14,037 nt of DNA. Origin: Polaromonas sp. (GTDB taxonomy: Bacteria > Pseudomonadota > Gammaproteobacteria > Burkholderiales > Burkholderiaceae_C). The translations under genes and the position numbers were made by a program. Shown in pieces: positions 1 to 7,434 of the stretch (position 1 is the first letter of the stretch; every line of letters starts with the position of its first letter). The DNA is taken from NCBI GenBank assembly GCA_026786065.1, contig JAJAYS010000054.1:1-14037 (forward strand). The letters are read 5' to 3'. The notes below the pieces were generated by a model. The model worked only from the letters and a program-made list of their open reading frames with translations. It did no database searches and was not told the origin of the DNA.

Positions 1-36
1 ATGGTGTACTTCATGATGAAAAGACTCTCGAGATGA
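1..36 (+). CDS. C-terminal end of an ABC transporter permease (MalF type), partial
   Basis: The window opens in frame with eleven codons (MVYFMMKRLSR) and a TGA stop at 34-36. A hydrophobic stretch followed by a short basic tail is how many MalF/UgpA-type sugar permeases end. The next gene is the partner permease of the MalG type, and in such operons the MalF-type gene comes directly before it. The rest of the gene lies outside the window, so the assignment rests on position and the basic tail only. Confidence 0.4.
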   Translation: MVYFMMKRLSR

Positions 37-37
37 G

Positions 38-185
38 CCCCCATGCTTGTCGCTACGCGTACTACGCGAGGCCTTGCAGGCCGCTGCTCGCGAGACTTGT
101 CGCCTGTCCAAGGCTGCTCAAGCAGGCTTGGAGCCGAAGGCTCCAGCCCCTCAGGGGCCGTTTATTCTTTGGGGCGGCCCTGCTG
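38..185. repeat. GC-rich intergenic repeat, copy A
   Basis: The gap between the two permease genes is filled by a C-rich block (GCCCCCATGCTTGTCGC at 38-54), several small palindromes (for example GAGCCgaaGGCTC near 131-143 and CCCCTcAGGGG near 147-157), then a TGGGGCGGCCCTGCTG block near 170-185. The order CCCCC, dyad of C and G runs, GGGGCGGYCC recurs at 1054-1126 and in part at 9427-9497. From memory, such elements are common between genes in Comamonadaceae; their function is unknown to me. This copy sits inside an operon. Confidence 0.55.
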
Positions 186-193
186 AAAAATAT

Positions 194-1045
194 ATGAAGC
201 GAATCACTTTCAAGATGGTGAGCACCGAGGCCAAGCTGCTGCTGATTGGCATTCCGGTGTTGCTGTGGACCATCATCCCGATCTATCACATGATCCTGTT
301 CGCGATCTCGCCGCGTGACCAGGCGACCTCGGGCCGGCTTTGGCCGAAGGACCCGACGCTGGACAACTTCGTCTTTGTGTTCTGGCAAAAGCACTTCTAC
401 CTCGACCACTTCTGGGTGCAGATGGGCAACTCCCTGGTGATCGCGTTGTCGGTTGGCTTCTTGACGCTGGCAATCTCCACTGCGGCCGCGTTTGCGATCA
501 GCCGGCTGAAGGTGCGCGGCGGCCGCACCGTCATGAACCTGGCCTTGTTCACCTATTTCATTCCGGCGGCCTTCCTGGCTGTGCCGATGTACAAGACCAT
601 GGGCAACTACGGCTTGCTCAACAACCAGTGGGCGCTGATTCTGGCGATGGTCACGATTGCCTCGCCATACTGCATCTGGGTGCTCAAGCAGGCGTCCGAC
701 AAGCTGCCCTATGAACTCGACGAAGCTGCCAGGATGGATGGCGCAACAGCCTTGCAACTGTTCCGCCTGGTTTACCTGCCCTTGATGGTTCCCTCGCTGG
801 TGGCGGTGGGCACCTATGCGCTGCTGCTGGCCTGGAACGAGTACCTCTACGCCTTCTTGCTGCTGTCCAAGGACAGCACCTTGACGCTCGCCGTGGCCTT
901 GGGGCATTTCACGTCGGCCGATGATTCGCCGTGGGAGTTGCTGATGACCACCGGCCTGATTTACGCGCTGCCCCCGGCGGCAATTTATTACGCCTTCAAG
1001 CGCTATATGGTGTCGGGCCTGACGGCCGGTGCCGTGAAAAGCTAA
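194..1045 (+). CDS. Carbohydrate ABC transporter permease, MalG type
   Basis: Inner-membrane permease of 283 residues, the usual length for MalG/UgpE-type subunits. About six membrane helices are visible (near residues 13-37, 77-101, 112-132, 144-164, 196-217 and 248-268). The EAA loop that docks on the ATPase is clear: E177-A-A followed by G183 and an LP at 196-197. The ATG at 194 was chosen because an upstream in-frame start at 47 would add 49 residues that are only translated intergenic repeat; the ribosome site before 194 is weak. It lies after the end of another permease gene and 95 bases before the ATPase gene, so it is part of an importer operon. The sequence resembles polyol (mannitol/sorbitol) and other sugar permeases; substrate cannot be read directly, but the downstream dehydrogenases point to idonate or a similar sugar acid or polyol. 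Confidence 0.9.
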   Translation: MKRITFKMVSTEAKLLLIGIPVLLWTIIPIYHMILFAISPRDQATSGRLWPKDPTLDNFVFVFWQKHFYLDHFWVQMGNSLVIALSVGFLTLAISTAAAFAISRLKVRGGRTVMNLALFTYFIPAAFLAVPMYKTMGNYGLLNNQWALILAMVTIASPYCIWVLKQASDKLPYELDEAARMDGATALQLFRLVYLPLMVPSLVAVGTYALLLAWNEYLYAFLLLSKDSTLTLAVALGHFTSADDSPWELLMTTGLIYALPPAAIYYAFKRYMVSGLTAGAVKS

Positions 1046-1053
1046 ACCTATGA

Positions 1054-1126
1054 ACCCCCACACTCACATTCGTTCGTTGCCCCCCCAGGGGGAGCAGGCT
1101 TCCCTCGGGGTGGTCCGGCGGGCGGC
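1054..1126. repeat. GC-rich intergenic repeat, copy B
   Basis: A second copy of the C-rich/G-rich intergenic element fills the gap between permease and ATPase genes: CCCCCACACTCAC at its left, CCCCCCCAGGGGG in the middle and TCGGGGTGGTCCGGCGGG at its right. It has the same order of blocks as copy A but lacks the long inner part. It ends just before the GAGGAAAA ribosome site of the ATPase gene. No T-run follows the dyad, so a classical intrinsic terminator is unlikely, and the operon probably reads through it. Confidence 0.55.
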
Positions 1127-1140
1127 CTGAGGAAAAAAAC

Positions 1141-2211
1141 ATGGCATCTGTTTCATTTCGCAATATTGAAAAATCCTTCGGCAAGATCAAGATCATTCAC
1201 GGCATCAGTTTTGACATCTCGGATGGCGAGTTTGTGGTCCTGGTCGGGCCCTCGGGCTGCGGCAAATCAACCCTGTTGCGCATGCTCGCCGGCCTGGAGG
1301 AAATCACCAGCGGCGAAATCGCTATTGTCGGCAAAGTTATCAACTATCTTGAATCGAAGGACCGCGACATAGCGATGGTGTTTCAGAGCTATGCGCTTTA
1401 TCCGCATATGACGGTGCGTGAGAACATGGCTTTCAGCCTGAAGCTGCGCGACGCCGACGCCGGGCTGATCAATACACGCGTCGGCAATGCGGCGCGTATT
1501 CTGAACCTCGACGCACTGCTTGAGCGCTTGCCGCGCGAGCTCTCGGGTGGGCAGCGCCAGCGCGTGGCGATGGGGCGCGCCATCGTGCGCGATCCCAAGG
1601 TTTTTCTGTTTGACGAGCCGCTGTCCAACCTCGACGCCAAGCTGCGCGTGGCGATGCGCGCCGAGATCAAGGCCCTGCACCAGCGCCTGAAGACCACCAC
1701 GGTGTACGTCACGCACGACCAGATCGAAGCCATGACGATGGCTGACCGTATCGTGGTCATGCAAGATGGCCTGATCGAGCAGCTCGGCACGCCGCTGGAC
1801 CTGTTTGACCGGCCGACGAATCTTTTTGTCGCGCAGTTCATCGGATCGCCGTCCATGAACGTGCTCAAAGGCCGGTTTCGCAGGGATCAGGAGCGTTGCT
1901 GGGTCGAGGCGCAAGGCAGCCGCTGGCCGGTGGCGGCGAGCAGTCAGGGCCGTGACGGGCAAGAGGTGAGTTACGGCATACGGCCCACTGACCTTTCGAT
2001 CTCGCCGGACGGCGACGGCATCGCCGCGATGGTCGTCGTGGTCGAGCCCACCGGCGCGGAAACCGAGTTGCTGTTGAAAGTGGGCGATGAGAATGTGATC
2101 GTCGTGTTGCACGGGCGTACCTCCGTCCAGCCGGATGAACGGGTCGTGCTCGGCGTGGCCGCGGGAAAGGCCCATGTGTTCGATGCTGGCACCGGCCTGC
2201 GGATCGACTGA
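1141..2211 (+). CDS. Sugar ABC transporter ATPase, MalK/UgpC/SmoK type
   Basis: ATP-hydrolysing subunit of the importer, 356 residues, close to the usual MalK length. Seen in order: Walker [10 protein letters not shown] (36-44), Q-loop Q82, signature LSGGQ (134-138), Walker B VFLFDEP (154-160) with catalytic E159, D-loop, and H-loop H192. The C-terminal ~120 residues form a TOBE/MOP-like regulatory domain of the MalK family, with the typical IRPTDL motif. The ATG at 1141 has a good ribosome site (GAGG, 1129-1132 region) and the conserved N-terminus. It lies between the permease and the idnO-like gene (50-base gap). MalK-type ATPases can serve several transporters, so substrate is inferred from context only. 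Confidence 0.95.
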   Translation: MASVSFRNIEKSFGKIKIIHGISFDISDGEFVVLVGPSGCGKSTLLRMLAGLEEITSGEIAIVGKVINYLESKDRDIAMVFQSYALYPHMTVRENMAFSLKLRDADAGLINTRVGNAARILNLDALLERLPRELSGGQRQRVAMGRAIVRDPKVFLFDEPLSNLDAKLRVAMRAEIKALHQRLKTTTVYVTHDQIEAMTMADRIVVMQDGLIEQLGTPLDLFDRPTNLFVAQFIGSPSMNVLKGRFRRDQERCWVEAQGSRWPVAASSQGRDGQEVSYGIRPTDLSISPDGDGIAAMVVVVEPTGAETELLLKVGDENVIVVLHGRTSVQPDERVVLGVAAGKAHVFDAGTGLRID

Positions 2212-2261
2212 CCCCGGCGCTCGCGCGTCTTCGTGTTCGTCCTGCCGGTACCGCTGCAACC

Positions 2262-3032
2262 ATGACCCAAGCCCCATCTTTCCGCCTCGACGGAAAACTG
2301 GCGCTGATCACCGGCTCTTCGGCCGGCATCGGCTTCGCGCTGGCGCGTGCGCTGGGGCAAGCCGGCGCCACGCTGGTGCTCAATGGGCGCTACTCCGACC
2401 GGCTCGAACACTGCGCCGGATTGCTGCGGGCCGAAGGGCTTCAGGTTCATGCCCGCGCCTTCGACGTGACCGAGCCCAGGGCCGTACAGGCTGCGGTGGA
2501 CGATATCGAGAGCCAAATCGGCGCCATCGACATTCTGGTCAACAACGCCGGCATGCAGCGCCGCATGCCGTTGCATGAGTTTTCAACCGAGCATTGGCAT
2601 GAGTTGATGCGCCTAAACGTGGACAGCGTTTTCTTCATGGGTCAAGCCGTGGCGCGCAAGATGATCGAACGGGGACGCGGCAAGATCATCAACATCTGCT
2701 CGGTGCAAAGCGAACTCGGCCGGCCCAACATCGCGCCCTACACGGCCAGCAAAGGCGCAGTCAAGATGCTGACCAAGGGCATGGCCATCGACTGGGGTCC
2801 TTACGGGATCAACGTCAACGGCATCGGGCCGGGCTATTTCAAGACCGAACTGAACCAGAAGCTGGTCGCCGACGAGGACTTCAACCGCTGGCTGATTGGC
2901 CGCACGCCGAGCAGGCGCTGGGGTGAACTCGAAGACCTCGGCGGCGCGGTGGTTTTTTTGGCGAGCGACGCAGCGGGCTTTGTTAATGGCCACATCCTTT
3001 ACGTCGATGGCGGCGTCACCGCGACGCTGTAA
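2262..3032 (+). CDS. idnO: Gluconate 5-dehydrogenase / 5-keto-D-gluconate reductase (SDR)
   Basis: Classical short-chain dehydrogenase/reductase of 256 residues. The cofactor motif TGSSAGIG is at 17-24, NNAG at 94-97, and the catalytic residues are S147, Y160 and K164. The stretch around the active site (NICSVQSELGR, then PYTASKGAVKMLTKGM) and GPGYFKTE closely match E. coli IdnO as I remember it, which interconverts 5-keto-D-gluconate and D-gluconate with NADP(H) in the cytoplasm. The match is stronger than to generic SDRs, and the next gene resembles IdnD, the enzyme that supplies 5-ketogluconate from L-idonate. The gap to that gene is 26 bases, so they are almost surely co-transcribed. Exact substrate in this organism is inferred; a related keto-sugar or keto-acid is possible. 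Confidence 0.85.
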   Translation: MTQAPSFRLDGKLALITGSSAGIGFALARALGQAGATLVLNGRYSDRLEHCAGLLRAEGLQVHARAFDVTEPRAVQAAVDDIESQIGAIDILVNNAGMQRRMPLHEFSTEHWHELMRLNVDSVFFMGQAVARKMIERGRGKIINICSVQSELGRPNIAPYTASKGAVKMLTKGMAIDWGPYGINVNGIGPGYFKTELNQKLVADEDFNRWLIGRTPSRRWGELEDLGGAVVFLASDAAGFVNGHILYVDGGVTATL

Positions 3033-3058
3033 CCGATTTTTTATCTGACGGAGACCCA

Positions 3059-4126
3059 ATGCGCGCGCTGGTTTGTCACGCTCCCCTCGACCTGCGACTC
3101 GACCAGTGGGACCGCTCGCCCGACCCCGATGCCGGCCAACCCGGTCCGACCGAACTCGGCCTGCGGATTGCCTTCGGCGGCATTTGCGGCTCGGACCTGC
3201 ATTATTTCCAGCACGGGGGCTTTGGCACGGTGCGCATCCGGGAGCCAATGGTGCTCGGACACGAAGTCTCTGGCGTGGTCGAGTCGGTGGGCAGCGCGGT
3301 TACCGCGTTTGAGGTCGGGCAGCGGGTTGCGGTGTCGCCATCGCGGCCCTGCGGCTTGTGCGCCTACTGCAACCTGGGCCTGCAGAACCACTGCATGGAG
3401 ATGCGCTTTTACGGTAGCGCGATGCGCTTTCCGCATGTGCAGGGCGCGTTCCGCGAGCGGCTGGTCATCGACGCCAGCCAGGCTCACCTAGTCGCCGACG
3501 ATCTGCCGCTCTCAGAGGCAACGCTGGCAGAGCCGCTGTCGGTCGGCCTGCACGCCATCACGCGGGCCGGGTCGGTCTTTGGCAAGCGGGTTCTGGTTAC
3601 CGGTTGTGGGCCGATTGGTCTGCTACTGATTGCCGGCCTGCGGCGTGCCGGTGCGGCCCACATCATTGCGGCCGATATTTCCGAGCTTCCGCTTTCCTGT
3701 GCGCAAAGAATGGGTGCGGACCAGGCCATCAACCTGGCGAAGCAGCCTGGCGGCCTCGCCCCCTTTGCGTTGAACAAAGGCATGATCGATGTGATGTTCG
3801 AGGCCTCCGGCAGCGACAAGGCTTTGCGCACCGGGCTGGACGTAATGACGCCGCGTGGTGTGGTGGTGATCGTCGGGCTGGGCGGCGACATCAGCATGCC
3901 GATGAATCTGCTGGTGGCCAAAGAGCTTGACGTGCGGGGTACTTTCCGGTTTCATGCCGAGTTTGCGGTGGCGGTACGGTTTCTCAATCAGCGCCTGATC
4001 GACGTCCGGCCGGTCATCACGCACACCCTGAAGTTTACCGACGCGATCGACGCCTTCAAACTGGCCGGCGACAAGGGAAGGGCGCTGAAGGTGCTGATCG
4101 ATTTCAGTTCGACTGCCGCGGCTTGA
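3059..4126 (+). CDS. idnD: L-idonate 5-dehydrogenase (zinc MDR family)
   Basis: Medium-chain zinc dehydrogenase of 355 residues. Visible: catalytic zinc ligands C43, H68 and E69 (within GGICGSDLHYF and LGHEV), a structural zinc set C98, C101, C104 and C112, AEPL at 157-160, and a Rossmann motif TGCGPIG at 181-187. The motifs EMRFYGSAM and FPHVQGAF strongly resemble E. coli IdnD, which oxidises L-idonate to 5-keto-D-gluconate. The ATG at 3059 has a GGAG ribosome site seven bases upstream. Together with the preceding IdnO-like gene it forms the idonate-to-gluconate pair, but here next to an ABC importer instead of the IdnT permease known from E. coli. Sorbitol/xylitol dehydrogenase activity is the main alternative. 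Confidence 0.85.
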   Translation: MRALVCHAPLDLRLDQWDRSPDPDAGQPGPTELGLRIAFGGICGSDLHYFQHGGFGTVRIREPMVLGHEVSGVVESVGSAVTAFEVGQRVAVSPSRPCGLCAYCNLGLQNHCMEMRFYGSAMRFPHVQGAFRERLVIDASQAHLVADDLPLSEATLAEPLSVGLHAITRAGSVFGKRVLVTGCGPIGLLLIAGLRRAGAAHIIAADISELPLSCAQRMGADQAINLAKQPGGLAPFALNKGMIDVMFEASGSDKALRTGLDVMTPRGVVVIVGLGGDISMPMNLLVAKELDVRGTFRFHAEFAVAVRFLNQRLIDVRPVITHTLKFTDAIDAFKLAGDKGRALKVLIDFSSTAAA

Positions 4127-4214
4127 CATTGCCGCAGTCACGCCAGAGTGGTACCGCGCACCAGGCGGCGGGGATGAAACTGGCGCAACGCCCACGCTTG
4201 AATCGGAGCCCCAA

Positions 4215-4607
4215 TTGAGCCCTTCCACCGTGTTTACCAAAGTCACGCTCTTCACCGACAGCGATGGCCGGGCGAAATTCCGCGACGAGCCGCTGGCCTT
4301 GAGCGAAGGCACGCCGCATTCCATGCTGTCGCCGGTGTTTGTCTCTGGCGGCTACCAGCTTCGTCACAGCCCGGTCGGCTTTCGCAGCCAGTTTCATTGC
4401 TCGCCGCATGCGCAATGGGTGGTGATTCTCGGCGGGCGCATGGAAATCGGCCTGCAGCGCGGGGTGTCGCGGATCTTCAATCCTGGCGAGCATTTCTATT
4501 CCGCCGACCTGTTGCCGCCGGGCGCCGTTTTTGACCCTGCGGTACACGGCCACTGGAGCCGCCAGGTCGGACCCGAGCCTCTGGTGACGCTGTTTGTTCA
4601 GGGCTGA
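4215..4607 (+). CDS. Small cupin-domain protein in the idonate cassette
   Basis: A 130-residue single-domain cupin. The first cupin motif is around 56-73 (H61, H65, then ILGG with G73) with Q68 where many cupins have the metal-binding glutamate; the second is FNPGEHF (88-94) with P90, G91 and H93. No signal peptide is seen. The only upstream in-frame start in reach is TTG at 4215, preceded by CGGAG; a GTG at 4230 is an alternative that would lose five residues. It follows idnD by 88 bases on the same strand and is probably in the operon. A role as sugar isomerase, lactonase helper or metal-bound sensor is possible; none can be chosen from the sequence. Confidence 0.7.
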   Translation: MSPSTVFTKVTLFTDSDGRAKFRDEPLALSEGTPHSMLSPVFVSGGYQLRHSPVGFRSQFHCSPHAQWVVILGGRMEIGLQRGVSRIFNPGEHFYSADLLPPGAVFDPAVHGHWSRQVGPEPLVTLFVQG

Positions 4608-4689
4608 CGCCGCCCTGTGAATGCCGTTTCCGTTGGGTTCTATTGCGCAAATTAGTCACCGCCCGAAACCGCCATGCCAGGAGCGTGGC

Positions 4690-4712
4690 AGCCCGGCGCC
4701 TGTCGTCGGGCT
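4690..4712 (+). terminator. Possible hairpin after the sugar operon
   Basis: AGCCCGGCG (4690-4698) and CGTCGGGCT (4704-4712) can pair over nine positions with one G-T wobble around a five-base loop. It lies about 80 bases after the cupin stop. No T-run follows, so it is at best a weak or factor-assisted terminator. Confidence 0.25.
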
Positions 4713-4766
4713 GAGAGCTCAAGCCGTTTGAAGTACAGGACCTTGCGCCGCAGGACGCAAAAAGAC

Positions 4767-4915
4767 ATGTGCCGCATCCTGGTGGTCGCTGATCAGCTGC
4801 AAAAGTCGGGTCTTGACCCCCGCCGGGAACGCCAGGCGAACTCGCGGCTCACCTGAAGCGCAAGTTTGAAACCTGGGGGCGCGTCGTTGAGGAGACGAAT
4901 ATCAAGGCCGAATGA
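4767..4915 (+). pseudogene. Remnant C-terminus of a Bug/TctC-type solute-binding protein, frameshifted
   Basis: The frame ending in TGA at 4913-4915 reads PGTPGELAAHLKRKF then ETWGRVVEETNIKAE, which is the typical end of Bug (TctC) periplasmic binding proteins of tripartite tricarboxylate transporters: a GTP-E-hA segment, a charged helix with W-G-x-V, and a final IK-A-E/D. That frame is closed by a stop at 4814-4816. Just upstream the neighbouring frame reads CRILVVADQLQKSGLDP (ending at 4820), which is what normally precedes it in this family (-GLDP-xGTP-). So the two halves are joined by a frameshift near 4815-4822. Nothing recognisable remains further upstream, so roughly the first 270 residues of a normal ~320-residue protein are gone. 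This is a relic, not a gene. Confidence 0.6.
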
Positions 4916-5035
4916 TTCGGCTGGCCGGCAGCCCGATCCCCAGCGGCAGTGAGGGCGTCAGTGGTCAGGCGAAGGCGCGGCGCCGCAGCATATTCTGGCC
5001 AGTCCGCGCGCTTTGGCCAAATGGCCTTACGCTAT

Positions 5036-5082
5036 GAAAAAAATAGCTGCTAACGCCCGAATATATTGGGTTGCAGGGCTAT
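5036..5082 (-). terminator. Hairpin repeat / likely terminator of the NAD-binding gene
   Basis: ATAGCTGCTAACGCCC pairs imperfectly with GGGTTGCAGGGCTAT (5068-5082). Read on the minus strand the hairpin ends in GCAGCTATTTTTTTC, so it carries a T-tract and lies directly after the TAG stop (5100-5102) of the minus-strand gene. It shares the AGCTGC...CGCCC...GGG...CAGC plan with 12953-13001. A short direct repeat AGGGCTATTT occurs at 5075-5084 and 5096-5105. Confidence 0.6.
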
Positions 5083-5099
5083 TTGTATAAGAATGAGGG

Positions 5100-5756
5100 C
5101 TATTTTTTGGGCTTTTGCAGCGCGCCAGACAGCAGAACATGGCGACCCGGCCCCATCGTGTGCAGCCCATCAATCAGTCCTGCAGCAACGGCGTCTGCAT
5201 CGATGGCGCGGTAGTTAGCCGGAAACAGCGGCTTGAGCCAGCGCGCAGCGAAAAGAATGGCCTTCTCTGCCGGCCTGTGGCGCTGCTCCAGCGCATCGCG
5301 ATCGCCGGCCAGCAGCGCTGGGCGCACGAACACCACGGTTTCGAAGTCGAGCTCCGAAATCGCCGCCTCCATCTCGCCCTTGACTCGGCTGTAGAACACC
5401 CGCGATGCGCGGTCGGCCCCCATTGCGCTGACAACGCCGATGCGCGTTGCCCCGGCGGTACGCGCGGCTTCGGCAAACCTCACCACGGCGTCGCGGTCGA
5501 TCGCCCGAAACGCCTGCGGGCTGCCGGCAGCCGCGATCGTCGTGCCCAATGCGATGAACACATCGTCGAGAGCCGGAAATTCCAGCCGCTCGAAGGTCGC
5601 GGTGGGGGAAAAAACGAGTTTGGGATGCCGAATTTCGGGCGACCGCCGGCCGGCGGCATGAACCGCCCGGTAACGATCATCGTCCAGTAAACGGTTTAGC
5701 ACCGCCCGACCGACGAGGCCCGTTGCCCCGGCCAGCGCCGCTGTTCGAGCCGCCAC
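5100..5756 (-). CDS. NAD(P)-binding Rossmann protein, HTATIP2/YbjT-like
   Basis: Atypical SDR-type protein of 218 residues if it starts at the GTG at 5754-5756. The nucleotide loop GATGLVG is then at 10-16, right at the N-terminus as usual for this family; the VSAMGA strand and YxxxK motif (Y122, K126, in [10 protein letters not shown]) match the HTATIP2/TIP30-like oxidoreductases, whose bacterial substrates are mostly unknown. The start must lie within the 3' end of the helicase gene, because the helicase stop is at 5677 and the Rossmann loop itself is encoded at about 5709-5729. With this start the overlap is 80 bases in a different frame. ATGs further upstream (5873, 5882) would add about 40 low-complexity Ala/Pro residues and are less likely. 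Probably translated by coupling to rhlE. Confidence 0.8.
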   Translation of the reverse strand: MAARTAALAGATGLVGRAVLNRLLDDDRYRAVHAAGRRSPEIRHPKLVFSPTATFERLEFPALDDVFIALGTTIAAAGSPQAFRAIDRDAVVRFAEAARTAGATRIGVVSAMGADRASRVFYSRVKGEMEAAISELDFETVVFVRPALLAGDRDALEQRHRPAEKAILFAARWLKPLFPANYRAIDADAVAAGLIDGLHTMGPGRHVLLSGALQKPKK

Positions 5757-7434
5757 CGCCGCTGCCGCCGGAGCGGGCGCCCCGGAAGCCGCCGCGATTG
5801 CCGCCAGCCGGTTGTCCGGAAGACGGGAAGCCGGAGGAGGCGTGGCTGGCGGGCTGCTGGTCGTCGAAGTCATGGTGGGCATCGCTCCGTGGTTCGGGAC
5901 GTGGGCCGCGCGGGTCCTGCCGCTGCTGGTCGCCTTGCGGGCGCGGCGCCTGGGCCTGGCGAGCGGGGCCCAACGGCTGGCCGCCGTAGCCCGAGTTCTG
6001 GCGCGGCTGGCCGGGGTTCGGGGTGCGCGGGCCACGGCCAAAGTTGCCGCCACCGTTGCCACCGCTGTTACCGCCACCGGCTGGTCCACGACCGCGTGCG
6101 CCTGCGTTGGCCGCACCGCCGCTGTTTGCGCCACGCGTGGGTTGCGCGGCTTTCGAATCGCGGATCCGCGTCATCATTTCGGAGCGAGCGGCCTTGGCTG
6201 CGGCCTGCATCACTTCGCGGCTCGGTGGCTTGCCCAGACCGCCCCAGATCGTCTGCCGGCCCATTGCCAGCGGCTCGGCGCGCTCACCGGGCTCTGGTTC
6301 AAAACCGGGCACGACAATTTTCTCGATGTTCTGCTTGGTGAAGCGCTCGATGTCCTGCATGAAGCCTTCTTCATCCAGGCAGACCAGGCTCACCGCTTCG
6401 CCGCTGTTGCCGGCGCGGCCGGTGCGGCCGATGCGGTGCACGTAGTCTTCGCTGACGGTTGGAATTTCATAGTTGACGACGTGCGGCAACTCGTCGATGT
6501 CGATGCCGCGCGCCGCGATGTCGGTCGCAACCAGCGCGCGAATCGTGCCGTCCTTGAAGCCCTGCAGCGCCTGGGTACGGGCGGTCTGGCTCTTGTTGCC
6601 GTGCAGCGCCTGCGCCTCGATGCCGTTCTTGGTCAGGTGCTCGGCAACGTTGTTGGCACCGAACTTGGTGCGGGTGAAGACCAGCACCTGGCTCCAGTTG
6701 TGCTCATTGATGATGTGCGTCAGCAGCGCCTTCTTTTTGCCACGCCCGACCGGGTGAATCGTCTGCGTGATGCGCTGCACCGTGGTGTTGCGCGGCGTCA
6801 CCTGAATATGCAGCGGATCGCGCAACAGTCCGTTGGCCAGCTCACGAATCTCGTCGCTGAAGGTGGCCGAAAAAAGCAGCGACTGCTTTTGCTTTGGCAC
6901 CAGCGCCAGCACTTTTTTGATGTCGTGGATGAAGCCCATATCTAACATCCGGTCGGCTTCGTCGAGCACCAGAATCTGCACCTGGCCCAAATCCAGCGTG
7001 CCCTGCCCGGCGTGGTCCAGCAGCCGGCCCGGCGTGGCGACCAGAATATCGACCCCGCGGCGCAGCTTGTCGATCTGCCCGCCCATGCCGACCCCGCCGA
7101 ACATCACCATCGAACTCAGGTCGAGGTACTTGCCATAAACCCGAACGCTCTCTTCGACCTGCGCGGCCAGTTCACGGGTCGGCGTCATGATCAGGCAGCG
7201 CACCGCATTGACGCCGCGCCGGTTCGTCACACGCGCCTCGGTCGAAAGGCGCTGCAGCATCGGCAGCACGAAGGCCGCTGTCTTGCCGGTACCGGTCTGC
7301 GCCCCACCGAGCAGGTCGCTGCCAGCCAGCACGGCGGGAATGGCCTGCGTCTGGATTGGCGTGGGGGTGTCGTAGCCCTGTTCGAGCACGGCTTTGAGAA
7401 TGGCCGGAGCCAAATTGAGATTTTCAAAAGTCAT
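5677..7434 (-). CDS. rhlE: DEAD-box ATP-dependent RNA helicase RhlE
   Basis: RNA helicase of 585 residues. Seen: Q-motif TPIQTQA (25-31), motif I AQTGTGKT (45-52), Ia PTRELA (85-90), II DEAD (158-161), III SAT (189-191), V around ATDIAARG (303-310) and [10 protein letters not shown] (333-340). The core resembles RhlE, which remodels RNA in ribosome assembly and RNA decay. From about 420 on the tail is disordered and rich in Gly, Arg, Asn, Gln and Pro, with GGN/RGG-like runs, longer than the E. coli RhlE tail. The ATG at 7432-7434 was chosen because the conserved N-terminus MTFENLNL starts there; a further upstream start would add 29 unconserved residues. No clear Shine-Dalgarno is present; a GC hairpin stands just before the start. 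Its 3' end overlaps the next gene by about 80 bases. Confidence 0.93.
   Translation of the reverse strand: MTFENLNLAPAILKAVLEQGYDTPTPIQTQAIPAVLAGSDLLGGAQTGTGKTAAFVLPMLQRLSTEARVTNRRGVNAVRCLIMTPTRELAAQVEESVRVYGKYLDLSSMVMFGGVGMGGQIDKLRRGVDILVATPGRLLDHAGQGTLDLGQVQILVLDEADRMLDMGFIHDIKKVLALVPKQKQSLLFSATFSDEIRELANGLLRDPLHIQVTPRNTTVQRITQTIHPVGRGKKKALLTHIINEHNWSQVLVFTRTKFGANNVAEHLTKNGIEAQALHGNKSQTARTQALQGFKDGTIRALVATDIAARGIDIDELPHVVNYEIPTVSEDYVHRIGRTGRAGNSGEAVSLVCLDEEGFMQDIERFTKQNIEKIVVPGFEPEPGERAEPLAMGRQTIWGGLGKPPSREVMQAAAKAARSEMMTRIRDSKAAQPTRGANSGGAANAGARGRGPAGGGNSGGNGGGNFGRGPRTPNPGQPRQNSGYGGQPLGPARQAQAPRPQGDQQRQDPRGPRPEPRSDAHHDFDDQQPASHASSGFPSSGQPAGGNRGGFRGARSGGSGGGGSNSGAGRGNGPRRSGGAKPFTGR

Larger units (their letters stand above)
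4608..5099. other. Gene-poor stretch between cupin gene and NAD-binding gene
   Basis: No intact gene is seen in these 490 bases. A GC hairpin lies at 4690-4712, a decayed C-terminus of a Bug/TctC-type protein near 4767-4915, and a hairpin repeat with T-tract (minus strand) at 5036-5082. The part from 4916 to 5030 shows nothing I can name. The composition and the relic suggest a scar where a tripartite tricarboxylate transporter binding-protein gene was lost. Confidence 0.6.

Noticed and set aside
47..193. Upstream in-frame extension of the permease gene (49 extra residues)
   Set aside because: The extra part is translation of the GC-rich repeat, has no permease-like features, and would make the protein longer than its family.
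62..1063. Long minus-strand open frame opposite the permease gene
   Set aside because: Gln/His/Arg-rich shadow of a clear membrane protein gene; no domain or ribosome site.
4674..4856. Intact 60-codon small gene
   Set aside because: Only its last third has meaning, as one half of the frameshifted Bug relic; the first part resembles nothing and there is no good ribosome site.
5757..6134. N-terminal extension of the NAD-binding protein to an ATG further upstream
   Set aside because: It would be Ala/Arg/Pro-rich low-complexity sequence lying wholly in the helicase tail; the Rossmann motif belongs close to the N-terminus.
5812..6945. Long plus-strand open frame of 377 codons opposite rhlE
   Set aside because: It is the antisense of a gene with every DEAD-box motif in order; its Ala/Arg/Val-rich translation resembles no family and follows from the GC-rich codon bias.
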